NCBI GenBank assembly: GCA_013396655.1
Contig: WBMV01004345.1
Coordinates: 620,001 to 684,000, forward strand
Direction: 5' to 3'
DNA: 64,000 bases
Source: Campylorhamphus procurvoides
Taxonomy: Eukaryota; Chordata; Aves; Passeriformes; Dendrocolaptidae
Below are positions 37,120 through 48,640 of the stretch, one piece after another. The stretch's first letter is position 1; the number at the start of each line of letters is the position of its first letter. The notes below the pieces were generated by a model, which was given only the letters and a program-made list of their open reading frames with translations, searched no databases and had not been told where the DNA came from. Both the position numbers and the translations under genes were made by a program.

Positions 37120-39868
37120 AAGTATGTCTTAATAGAGCACTTTAAATTACAAGAGTTGTCATTAAAAGAAAGAAGAAAATTCTTAGTGGGGATCATCTTG
37201 GGTTTGCCTGGCTCACACTACTGGAGAATACTTGTCTTGTTCGAAAAATATTTAGTATTTCAATTACAGAACCCTCTGGGCTCTATTCAGAGCACAGTAT
37301 CCACTACTTTGGAGAAGACTGTGCATAGGGTTCTGCAAAAATTAAATTCTTCCAGTATAAACATCCTTTTTGCAGAAAGTTGAAACAGAAAAAGAATGCA
37401 GTACACTGACATGTTGCTAAGCAGCAAAAAGGACATATGTCAAGAACCATCTATGTCTTTTGTATTACTACACTTCCTTTCTTCACACCTCCATCACACA
37501 AGCTGTTATGGTTCTTATATACCCAAAATATGGAGAGAAAATGACACAGAAGCTAGTTTTTCTTCATTTTTTCTCCATTTCCATTTTTTTAAAGCCCTAG
37601 TGTCAAAGACAGGTCCCTGGTGGGTCTAATCTGGTTGAGACATTGCTAGTTTCAGGTCAGTCCAGGGCTTTAGGCGTTATTGGTGCAGCTGATTAATTCA
37701 TTAGTTGATGGGCATCATGTTGAAGCCTTTTGGGCCTGGGTTACTTCCAGAAATAAAATGAAAATCTTGCCAAAAGGGAGAATATTAACCTCAGAAATAA
37801 AATTGGCCTCTAGACTGTGAGGAGGTCAGTGGTATTCCACTGGGATAGTGAAGACCAGCAAAATGGTGACTGCCAGAAAAAAAGGGTAATTTGAAAACAT
37901 TACCAAGCAGGAGTTCTGAGATTGTTTGCACTGACCACTAATTTATATTGCTGGCTGGGTCTTTTATTCACTGGACTAAGTGGTTTCTTCCTAGCAAGTT
38001 TTCATGGAAAAAGCATTAAAGTCTTCCTCTTGCTCTGCCACAAACATTTATTTGTGAGAGTAGTTTCAGTGACATGTATTTGTAAAATGTATTAAAGGCC
38101 TTCTGATAATTGATTATAATTTTTGCAAGGATGTGTTTTATGGTAGTGACATTCCATGGTTGTAAAAGCATTTATTTACTGTGAAACTACTGCAAAGTAC
38201 TTTCAGGACACACTGTCTTCCTGATAACAAATGTGTCCTGAAATGAGAAAGAGCTTTTCTTAATTTAAAAATTCAGTGTTGGGATTATTTTTTATTATAA
38301 CAGCTATTTTATAATCTCTTCTAAGTAGTTTCATATTTCCAAGGACAAGAATTTTTAAAAGGACTAGTAGGACCCAAATTTCTTTCCACTTCTATCCAAC
38401 AACTGTGATGAGGTAATGGTGTTCTGCAAGTTGGCATTGGAACAGCAAATTATATATCAGCCAGGGCTCATGCCTTTTTCCCTATGTGCCCTGTGACTAT
38501 ATGACTAATAAAATGCCTATTTTTATTGTGTGTGGTCCAGCTTCAGAATAATAATCATCCTTGAAGATTAAATTAATGAAAAATCAATTTAGCAATCAAA
38601 TATTTCAACCATGGTGGGTGGCTGAGTTAAGAAGGTATTATAAGCAGAGTATAATTTGTTCAGCCATATAGGCAGTTGTTGGATTTCTTACTCAGCCATC
38701 GATTACTGCAAAATGGTTAGCTGAAATTACAATTAAATAGTAGTTGCAACCCACAGTTAGAGCACAGTCACATGTGGAAACAGCTGTAGTTGTTTTAAAA
38801 GTGACCATCCCTGCTGTTTGCCTCTACTCTTCCTCTGGAGGTGATGGATCCCAGAGAGGGGCTTCTGTCACAGTGCTGCCTTGCCAAGTCAGCTTCAGCC
38901 CCCACCAAGCCTCGTTTAGGGAAGGAGCCTCTGCAAGGCCTGGTGTGGTGTGTCCCCCTGGGATGGCAGCAAGCAGCTCAGGCTGGTCGTGTCCTGCCTC
39001 CTGGGGGGGTTGCCTGTGAGCAGGGGCTCCTGTGAAGTCACGGTCCTTAACCCCTTTCAGGGTGATGCACTCATAACTGCATGTTTCATGCCTTTATGCA
39101 AAGAAGGATAAGCTTTACCTGAATAGTAGGTGGTTACCCAATACTGCTGTGACTGCTCCTGGAATGTTGCTGCTATAACTATTTCAATAATATTTACTGT
39201 CCTACAATTGTATCAAACTGTGTATAGATTAGGAACTAGGCTATAAAAGCAGTATTTTCAGTGAAAGCGTTTTAAGCATTCTGTTTTGTTTTCCAATATG
39301 TTCAGTACCCATCTTTATGACATGAGTGAAAAAGATTAATTGCTTTTTGGAAATAATTGCCCCCAGTTTACTGTGTGCCATACAACTTTCTAGAGGAGGG
39401 CTTTGAAATTTGCTCTCAAGATTTTCAAGGGAAAATGATGATAAATTAAGGAAAACTGGAGCTCTTCGTGAGTTTGTGATTCCATTTTACAGCTCAACTT
39501 CTCAGAGAAAAGCAGTGACACAATAATGCAGGCCAAGTCATTGCTTTTTATTCATGGTACAAGGGGTTTTAGTAACTTGCTGTCTGTCTCATAGAGCATT
39601 ATATACTGGATTACATATTCGGGGGAAAGGTCATTCTCTGAAAGCTTATCTGTTGCAGTATTTCCAGCCATCCTGTTTTGAAGCATTTTCTAGTAGGCAT
39701 ATGTATGCAATACATCAGGAATGAATGCAAAAAAAAATCCTATAAAAACTTTTGTGTCTTGCAAGAGGATGTAGGTTCAGATGTGCTTCAACACTGTACC
39801 ACTGCTGTGTCTTTTTAGTAGTTTCACATGTAGGCGTTTGCTATTAGGTGTTTGCTATTGTTAAAAGT

Positions 39869-39899
39869 GACAGCTACATTCCCCTCTTTAGGTGAGCCT
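39869..39899 (+). promoter_or_regulatory. Candidate recursive splice site
   Basis: ATTCCCCTCTTTAG|GTGAGCC at 39891|39892 couples a clean pyrimidine tract and acceptor to a near-consensus donor, with GTGACAGCTAC upstream as possible branch sequence. This matches the vertebrate recursive-site layout. Use is unproven. Confidence 0.45.
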
Positions 39900-39946
39900 T
39901 CTAAAAATAAGTGTAATTTACATATCATTCGCATAGTTTAATTGTG

Positions 39947-39968
39947 ATTTGCATATGTTAATTGACAG
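39947..39968 (+). promoter_or_regulatory. Octamer ATTTGCAT next to a TGACAG site
   Basis: A perfect POU octamer at 39947-39954 is followed by TTAATTGACAG (TALE-homeodomain type). It is 55 bp from the recursive-splice candidate. This is motif evidence only. Confidence 0.35.
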
Positions 39969-41149
39969 TCATTGCAGCAACAAATGGTAGTGCATGTAGT
40001 CAGCCTAAATTGTAAGAGTTGCAGGAAAGTTTGTCTACTCAAGGGCAGACAGGCTCCCTTGTGTATCTCAGCAAAGGCTGAACTGCCACTGACTGTCCCC
40101 AATGAGGCTGAGGAGGTGGGGAGACTCTGTATTGCACACTTCAGGAGCCTAAGTGAATAAACACAATGGTGTGTTTCCTGTTTTCCAGAGGTTTCTTGCA
40201 GCTTTGGAAGGGATTCATCCCCTGCTGTCAGTGCCTTTCATGATAGTAACTTTGTGCCAGATCATATGAGAATTGCTCTTAAAGTGAGCCTACATTTCTG
40301 AAACTTTTTCAGGGAATGAGGATCTTAATTTTAAAGGAAATGTCTCTTGTAACCATGCAGAGGAGTCAAGAAGCAAAACTGTGTGTAGAGTGAACCAGAT
40401 GAACACACCACTTTGTAGCATGGACTGTAATGCCATTGAAAATGTGAGATTCATTTCTGCAGATCACCCGTCTGCTTTGCAAGAACAAGCAAGATCAGGA
40501 TATTCAAAAATATATATTGGAGGAAACATCCAAGTTTTCACTCAAAAAAGGTGTTAGATAGGAAATGACATAGTAGGGAATAACTACTTTAATGATATTT
40601 AGGTTGCTGAATATTGCCACAGTTGACCCATACTGGAATAATCTTGTAACTAGAGCCCCCTGGGATCCTTCTGCTCTGTAGCAGACACACTGGCATCAGT
40701 TTATGTATTTTCTAGGCCACTATGTTTCAAATAAGAGCAGTTTTATATTACTACTGTCAGTGATGCATTCAGAAAAAACAGTGAAAAAGACAAAAAGAAA
40801 ACCTGCACAATTTTCCATCACAGTGACACCAATGTGATATCAATAATATGGATCATCCATCTTGCAATAGTGTTTTCCTGTGGTTAGCAGATATACAAGT
40901 GGCCGATGACTCTTTCCTTCAACATATCTAATGTCACCAGAGTATAGTTTTTATTCAATGTTTCAGCAAGACTTCTGCTTAGAATCACATTTAATAAAGA
41001 CCACATAATAATTCCTGGTAAATCTAAGAGAATGATTCATGGATGGGTAGGTAGCTGGAAGAATCCCTCATAATTGTTATCCCATTGTGTCTGTTAAGAA
41101 ATATCCATTGGCAGTCCGTCTCTTGGGACTAGCCTGCAAATGCAGCAGG

Positions 41150-41286
41150 GAGCGCTGCTACATTTAGCTCAGCTGGTGTTAATAATGCCAAGGTTGTGGG
41201 TTCAATCTCTGTATAGGCTATTCACTTAAGAGTTGGATTTTATGATCCTTGTGGTTCTCTTCTAACTCAGAATATTCAGTGATTTG
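41150..41286 (+). repeat. tRNA-Ile-derived SINE with CR1 tail (TguSINE1-like)
   Basis: Positions about 41160-41219 read TTTAGCTCAGCTGGT, AATAATGCCAAGGTTGTGGG and TTCAATCTCTGTATAGGCTA. This corresponds to tRNA-Ile(AAT) with box A, a deletion in the D/anticodon arm region, and box B. The tail, AAGAGTTGGATTTTATGATC then CTTGTGGTTCTCTTCTAACT and CAGAATATTCAGTGATT, is a CR1 3' end. A tRNA-Ile head joined to a CR1 tail is the known layout of songbird TguSINE1. The match to that family is from memory. The 5' edge is uncertain and no clear target duplication was seen. Confidence 0.8.
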
Positions 41287-41507
41287 CCTGGGATATGTCA
41301 ACCCAACATAGAATAGCCAGTACAGCCTATGGAAAGGAGTTGATTACTCCATATCAGTGGGCTAGTTATATAAGGAGGGGTTTATTTCAAATAGATCACT
41401 ATAAAATATACCAAAATATTCTTAATTTCTGGAATAACTGGGGAGACAAAGACACCCGCAACATAGATATTGTCATTTTTTATTGTGATACTGGAGTGTA
41501 AACATAG

Positions 41508-41523
41508 ACTTTTTTTTTTTTTG
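41508..41523 (+). repeat. Poly-T tract
   Basis: A run of about 14 T ending in GCAGGGAGGGGAG. No element body was recognised. Confidence 0.75.
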
Positions 41524-44517
41524 CAGGGAGGGGAGAGGATAAGAATTTTTCTTGGTTTCTGATTGCATTTGGGTTAAAATTCACTCCATATAAAGTAAAC
41601 ACCACTTTTTCTTGACACTGTTAGTAATGTCATTCCTCGAGTGTAACTTGTAACTCTGATGCAGTAAACAAAAATGTTGTTTTGTTAGTACTACCATTTG
41701 CTCTTAAATCTCCTCACAGTTGCATGAGAACCTGTGTTCTGAAATTCAACCATTCCCATCACCTTTCTTGTGATTCTGAAATTTTGGGAGCATTTATCAC
41801 TATTTGGTACATACAGACCGCTAATAACCTAACAAGCAGCAAACACAAATTCTTCAGTGGAAATGGTTTGAGTGACCTTCTTGTGAGTGACTTCCATCCA
41901 AGTACCCCTTTGAAGGACATTGAATGGAGCAGACAGCTCACAACATGGGAGAGTAAAACGTGAATGAGATGACATACAAGTGATGAAACTCGGGGGGAAA
42001 AAAGCAGGTGGAAATAGCAGAGGAGGAGCAAAAGTTCAGCTTCCCTACACAGCATCCCCACGCAGAGCAAAGGCTTCCTGTGAAGTTGCCTCTTTGGGGG
42101 TGTAGCCTGCCATCTGCCTCGGAAGTGGTGGATTTTTAGGAGAAACTAAAGGGGAGAAAAGTCATTCAGAGCCACTGCTTGTGACTACACTGCACACCAC
42201 CTCATGGGAATAGCTCCGGGGAATCACACTCATGCTGCTTTGCTGACACAATGTGCATACAGTTAAAAGCTCCTATTCCACCCCAGTAGGATAGTGCATG
42301 AGTGTGTAGGCACAGTTATCCTAAAGAAATCAGAATCATGCTTTGCTAAATGTGTGTTGTTCCTGAAGTGGGCACATTGTGTAGACACAGAGCACATACT
42401 GTAAGAGAGGATCCATATTTTTTTTATTTCAGAAGTGTGGGTTCCTATATACTGGTATGAGTTTCATAGGCATTAACAGGTGAGACTCAGTTGCATGGTG
42501 TGGCAAAACCAAACCATCCCATGAATCTCTTCTGCAGTTATGTGACCTGAGGTACGTTGTCCGGTCAGGGTGGACACCTTCTGGGTATGAAGCCTGGGGA
42601 GGAGTATTTTTAGTATCACATTGGTTGCTATGAATTGTTTTCTGTGTTATCTTATATACATTCAAGTATTTAATGAGTCATATCTGAGTTCAAAGCCATA
42701 TCTCAGACTATCAAAGTAATTTCAGTCTTTTACAATGGCAAGCAAAATAACCATCCCTTTTTTAAGAACCACTTGCCTCTGAGGTTCTTGCAACAGCAGG
42801 AAACAACAGGAATCTCAAGCTCAATGAGAGTAAACTCCCTCATATGATTTTTAGCACTTCCTAACTCTAATCAGCTGTGAGGTATGCAAGAATAACCTTA
42901 TAATTTATATTTCTTGTTGTGCAGATTCTAGGAACAGGAGGATGGGAGGGATGTGGATGAAGTACTGTATGAAATACAAGAGTGCTGATCCAAAAAAATT
43001 TTAAATGTCATGTTCAGGCCAAGGCTTGTGCAGAGGTCTGGGAACAACTCCTATTTGTCTAAACTGCTTTATGCCTCACTGTAGGTGATTTCTCCTCCAT
43101 TTCTATTTTTTGTAACAAAATGACATTTTTGTTTTGAACTAATCCACAATTTTGCTGAAAAAAAATACAGTCTTCACTTTGCATTAGGAGGCAGTTTCAG
43201 AGTAAAGCCCATGTTTTCAAGCTGTCTGCAGTGTGCTTGATTGATATAATCCAGTAACGTGGTGAGCAGAAACAGTGCATCTACCTGTCCTGCATCAGAG
43301 TACAGTGCTTCTCCTCTGCCCTCACCTCTTAGATGAACAACTTCACAAAAATTAAGATTATTTTCTTTAATTCTGTTGGTTGTTATGCAAACAAAATTCC
43401 TGCTGTTTAACTGTAGATCCATGAGGGACCAGTATTTGTTCTCAAATAATGTCTGAAGTAAGATCAATATTAACAGGGGAAAATAATTTGAAAATACTCA
43501 CGTATTAGTGTAGTGAAGGAAGGCTGACTATAGGCAGAGATGTTTTTCTGTGGTTATGGTGAAAAAAATAACCTTGTAGGAGTGTTACTTTCTATTACTC
43601 TTCTTTGTTATGGGTGCCCACAACAGAACAATTTTGGACTGGCGTTTTATGCATTTTATTCCAGCACCTTTTTATTTGTTTTATAACAAAAATATTCCTA
43701 CCAAACTTACTCTTACATGGTATCAGGTTTTGTAAACAAATGTTAGCTCACTATTCACTGCAGTAGTTGGCACTACAACAATAAACAAATTTATTTCCAG
43801 ATCCTGAGTTGAGTTTGCAATGCTGCTGTTGAAAAATTACATTCTTAGTTGTGAAATCTGTACAAATTATTTGAAAGTCAGGGGAATATTTCAAATACAC
43901 CTGTATATAGCAACATGCTGACATGCTTAATCTACAAGGTGGAGTATCTTATTTTTTTTTTATTCAGAATCCTATTTGACCATAATGAATTCAAAGTGTA
44001 CCAAATTAAATTACTTTTCTCACATTAGGTGACTTCTGTACATTTTTAAAATTTGTTAGATCTTGAAAAAATATATTTGATTTGTCAAAGAAGTATTTTG
44101 AATTACATGGTCATATGCATGTTAAGATACCGGAACATCGAGTTATCTATTTGGGATCATTCTCCTTGATGTCAGCAGGGATTCTTATTGGCAGAGTTGC
44201 ACTGTAACCCTATCAGCACTGCTGACAGATAAAAGTTATTGTTAAACCTTTAGAGAAGAGCTTCCCACCTTGAATTTCTTCAGTTCTGTAGAAAATATGT
44301 TCCAAGAGAATTTTTTTTATATGCTTCCAGTCTGGGATCATAAAGTTTGTATATATTTTTCTATAATTAAATGAAGACATGTTAGGGTGATATTTGGAGT
44401 GTGGGGTTCCTGTGCTCTCATTGTACTTGGATGGCAATAGCTATACCATGTCTAATGGTATGCAACTATCACCTCTATATCTTTCTATCTGTTAATTTTT
44501 GGAAGTAGGTGTGATCT

Positions 44518-44580
44518 TGTCCTTTTTTCTTCCCCTCCACCCTTTTTTTTTCTTAGTTTTTCCATTCTTTCTTTTAGTTT
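44518..44580 (+). repeat. Pyrimidine-rich tract
   Basis: About 60 bp of almost only T and C, followed by TAG. Low-complexity sequence. Confidence 0.75.
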
Positions 44581-45212
44581 GTCTGTTATTAGGCAAATGC
44601 ATTGGTTTGGTTGGGCAGTTAGGTTGATTGTGTGTGGTGGTTGTTACATTTTATGTTCAGGGAGTCCCTGAAATTGTCCTGACAGTGGCAGTTCAAGGTT
44701 GACAAGGGAACTGCATCTTCACTGCAGTGGTTCCAGAAATCACAGTGAGTCATTGTAGAAAAAGTATATCAAGAAGAAAATATAATGCCTTTCTGTAAAA
44801 TATGGAAAAAAATGTATCATACAGATAAAAGGACAGAAAACATAGGAAGAGGCTGTTTCAACTTCAGCACAGATTTGTTATAGTACTTATTACTGATGTT
44901 ACCTTTTTCGAGTTAAGAGCATTCTGCATTACTTGCTGCATAAAATTTTATTAAAAACTATGTATAACGTGTGTTCTGACTGAAGCTTATAAACATGTTA
45001 CATTGCTTGCCCTTTTCTGAAAGTGCTTCTTTATTATTTCATGTTATTTTGTCAGACATCTGATTTGTATAACTGAACACAGGGCACTTGCCTTCATTTT
45101 AAGGGTAATAAACAAGCTGTACTTTTAAAACCAACAAAACATTTTTTAATGCTAGACTATTTTTCTAATTATTTTGTCTCGTGTGTTCAATACCTTTTTA
45201 CTTTCTCTGCAG

Positions 45213-45366
45213 TTAGCTTCCATGAGCTTGAAAAAGAAAGAGAGTGGGAAAGCAAGCTTTGCTGCAGAAAAAAAGAAATCAAAGCCAACCACCAACAGCT
45301 TTTTGAGAAAGAGTGTTCGGGTTGTTATAAAACATGTATATAACCGACAACTGATATTATCCACTG
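45213..45366 (+). other. Candidate cryptic or alternative exon
   Basis: CTTTTTACTTTCTCTGCAG forms a strong acceptor at 45212, and CTG|GTGAGA gives a good donor at 45366|45367, bounding 154 bp. One frame is open throughout and Lys-rich. The frame set by the LDB2 phase (two bases to finish a codon) reaches a TAA at 45341-45343. If it were included in LDB2 it would therefore truncate the protein and probably trigger decay. No homology was recognised, so it may be chance or a poison exon. Confidence 0.3.
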
Positions 45367-47526
45367 GTGAGATATTGTTCATACATCTACAGCACAAAAT
45401 TACCAGAAAAATCATGCTGGTTATCAATCCACATGTTCTCAATGCAGTTTGAGGATTTTCAGAATGCCGTGTATATCTTTTATCGTATCACCGTAACCCC
45501 TCACCTCCCACCAGTTCTCCAGACACACTCCCCACTACGTTATGTCCCCTTTGATGCACATACCAACCCATTTCACCTCTGATATTTTTCACCTGAATAT
45601 GGACCGTGCTGTGATGGTTGACTGACAGAGAAGTCCTGTGTTCAGGGAAGGGAAGGGACTATCTCCTTCATATGGCCAGACTGTGGGTTTCAGTCTTGCC
45701 AGGAAAAGAATTCTTCCAGTGTTAAGGAGGTCAGCTGTGCCTGCATGGCAAGTGCCTGTATGAGCCTGTTTTTCCCTCACACCAAGCTAACCAGATGCTG
45801 TGTGGCCATTTTCGTCTGCCTTGGAGCCCAAACAAATATATGCTGCCTCTTCACAGGATTTGCTTCCTCAGACGTGATGCCACGCTATGCAAACATGTAG
45901 CTTTTGGGTTACTCTGTTAGCAGAGCAAGTTGGCATCTGCCTATAATATGCTTTATAGCAACACTCATGACTACGTTTACACTGTACTAACCACAGTGAA
46001 GGAGCAGCTTTGACTGACTTAAACTAGCTGCCATAAGTATTATCTGCCTCTCAGTAGAAGGGAGCTTGTGGAGACCTGCAGAAAGCATCAAAGAAGAAAA
46101 GTAGATTGTGTTTGAGGTAAACCCTCTGAGGTCCCAGCAGACTGTGCTTGTCCTCAGGCTTCACATCATGAATGGTGTGCTCAGGCTTCTCATCGGGCAT
46201 GGTGGTGATGACATGAGGTGCTATTCTGGCAGATACAAACTGGGTTGAAACCAAAATAGAATTTATTAAATGTGTGTGATGTTGCTCATTTTGTCTGGAT
46301 GAAAATCAGGAACTTGTAGAAGTGGAAAAGCTCTCCACTACACATGGCACTCTGTTCCAGTTACTCACAGCTTCTCTTCCAGCATTTCTAAGAGTGAAAG
46401 GAACCTATGCATAATTCAGATCAGAACTCTGTCAGTTGTTTATTCTTCCCTTATATAGGGTGTATATGTTTGATAGTTTTTCTAGGGTACATGTAAGATT
46501 TTTTTTTCTGCCTCAGCTTCCCATCTAAGCATGGTTTAGAGGAGAGACTGGAAATTAGAAAGTGGTAGAATTTAATCTGCAGATATCTGTCTTCAGAACA
46601 ACTGCACACCAGCAAATACAGCACAACAGATCATCCTATGTGCTTTCATAGCAATAATTGGAATATTTATACAGTTGAGGGGTAGGGGGTGAGGAAGGGA
46701 TATCCTCAGCCTAATGGCCAAATTCTTAGCAAGTGGAATTGGCATGGTTCCAGTGATTCGCTTAATTTTCATGGAACTGTTTGATTTAGATCAACAAGAG
46801 ATTAATCAAGTCAATGGCTGTGAAATATGTGAGTTGGCCACTTAACCCACCACCAGCATGAACAGAACACAGAAAGGCAGACACACCTGTTTGCTGCAGC
46901 AACTAAGCTTTGGTTTTGAGCTCTCTGGGTTCTGCCCCAGTCCAGCTTGAGTACCTCCTTAAAAGAATTGTGGCAGCACCTGAGGGATGGCCAATATCAC
47001 TTTATCTTGATGTCATTTTGCTTATGTTTTTACATACTTTTTTGTTTCATGCCATGTTTAGCATTCTGCTAGGTCAGATGAAGTCAGGGGTCGGGTGTGC
47101 GCTTGATTTAATACAACTGGATGGTTTCCCTGGTTTTTGTCTGTTCCTTTTGGTGTCCTGTCATTTGAATTTTATGTTTTTGCCTTTATTTCTTGAGATG
47201 ACTTTTCTGGGTATCATTTTCTGTGCTATGTTGGTCCTTTATGCTGGTACAGATTGCATTTGTTCAACTAAAATGCCTGTCCTGCGCAATTTCCATCATT
47301 TTTACGGTCTTACATTTTGTCATTTTCTGCTTGAGTTTGGTTGTGGTTTGTTATGTTTTGACAGTGGTTTGTCATACAGCTGTGAATAACCTCTTTGGTT
47401 TGCTTTTAAGACTTCCTTCTTTGCAGTTGTTGAACAAAGTTAACTGAATTTCAAACAGAATGATTAGCACAGACAGAAGTGTGAGTGGATATAAACTGCA
47501 AGCAGACAAACCATTTGTTCTGGCTT

Positions 47527-47562
47527 TATTTGCATTCAGCGTGTGGAATTTTTATGCAAATA
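47527..47562. promoter_or_regulatory. Inverted pair of octamer sites
   Basis: ATTTGCAT at 47528-47535 and ATGCAAAT at 47554-47561 are perfect POU octamers in opposite orientation with an 18-bp spacer. Nine bases match in each arm. TATGCAAATAC and AATATTC contexts follow. Confidence 0.4.
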
Positions 47563-48057
47563 CAAATATTCTGTTTGCTAAATATTCATATATAGATCTT
47601 TGGTGGGGAGTAATGGTTTTGATTTTTAAGATGTGGAAGTTTTATAGTTAAAACTGGAGCTTCCTCATCTAAGGCATGTCTTTGTGAAACAAGAATATGA
47701 GTAACACCCCCACAACATTTCTCCCCTTCAGCTGAAAAATCAGCTTAGACCATGTGCTTCCAGGGAAATGTGCCTGCCATGAGAAATTCTGAATTTTTCA
47801 GTGTGGGTAAGGATCTGGCCTGCTCTGCGCTATTAGAAATATAATTCAGTTGTTTAAACAATAAATTGTATGAGCTCTGAGTTTTCATTTTATTAACAGA
47901 TTAACAGATTCCCCAAGTACTTAGAGTGTTGTCACTGGATACTGAGCAAAAACCTAAAGCTTGAGGCTGGTACGGGACTGTGCAGGGCTGATGCTCTGCT
48001 ATTTGTGCTTCAGCTCGAGACGCTGCTCGTGAGACCTGCAGGAAGGGAGGTCTCTGA

Positions 48058-48640
48058 GCTGAAGTTGACTGTGAGCCAGCAATGTGCCATTGCAGCAAAG
48101 AAATCAACAGCCTCCTGGGCTGCATGAGGGAGAGTTTGAGGGAGGTGCTCTTTCCCTTAGCACTGGTGAGACGCATCTGGTGTAGGATACTAAGTTTGGA
48201 CTCACCATTTAGAAGCAAGACATGGATATACTGGAGTGAGTCCAGAAAACAGCCATGAAAATGATTAAAGTCCTGGAGGATTTGCTATATGAGGAGAGGC
48301 TGAGAGAGTTGGGACTGTGCAGCCTGGAGAAGCTTATAATGTGTGTAAATATATGATGGGGACAGAGTAAAGCAGAGCCGGACTTCTGGGTATTGCAAGA
48401 GGCACTGGTCAAAAAGTGAAACACAGAAAATTCCTTTTAAACACAAGAAGAACTGATTTCCTCCAAAAGTGGTCAAACACTTGCACAGGTTACCCACAGA
48501 AATTGTGAAGGCTCCATCTTTGAAGATATTTAAAACTCAATTGGACACAGCCCTGGACAAGCCACTGCAGGTGACCGTGCTGTGAGTTGAGGGTTGGACC
48601 ATGCCCAGAGGTGCCCTCCAAGCCCAGCTGCTGTCCTGGG
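48058..48640 (+). repeat. CR1 LINE fragment, about 580 bp
   Basis: The sequence contains GTGAGCCAGCAATGTGCCAT, CAGCCTCCTGGGCTGCAT, GACATGGATATACTGGAG, GCCTGGAGAAG, TGGTCAAACACTTGCACAGG and GAGGGTTGGACCATGCCCAG, all in CR1 order from the end of ORF2 into the 3' UTR. The usual ATTCTATG tail is missing, and the right end fades near CAGAGGTGCCCTCC. It is less diverged than the copies at 20.3 and 35.2 kb. Reading frames through it are broken. Confidence 0.92.

Larger units (their letters stand above)
35961..41149. other. Intronic segment, no gene seen
   Basis: Contains the G4 motif at 37.1 kb, a GC-richer patch at 38830-39060 with frames of up to 91 codons, and the splice/octamer cluster near 39.9 kb. 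The first few hundred bases may be further eroded CR1. Confidence 0.65.
41287..48057. other. Intronic segment, no gene seen
   Basis: Includes the cryptic exon candidate at 45.2 kb and a T-rich zone at 46900-47450. That zone's 159-codon frame is hydrophobic only because of its base composition. Confidence 0.65.

Noticed and set aside
44010..44034. TTTTCTCACATTAG|GTGACT as a third recursive splice site
   Set aside because: The acceptor is reasonable, but the GTGACT donor is weak compared with the two sites reported.
46910..47389. 159-codon open frame, hydrophobic and Leu/Phe-rich
   Set aside because: It lies in T-rich DNA, which encodes Phe/Leu/Val by composition. No domain, promoter or splice signals were recognised and the start is arbitrary.
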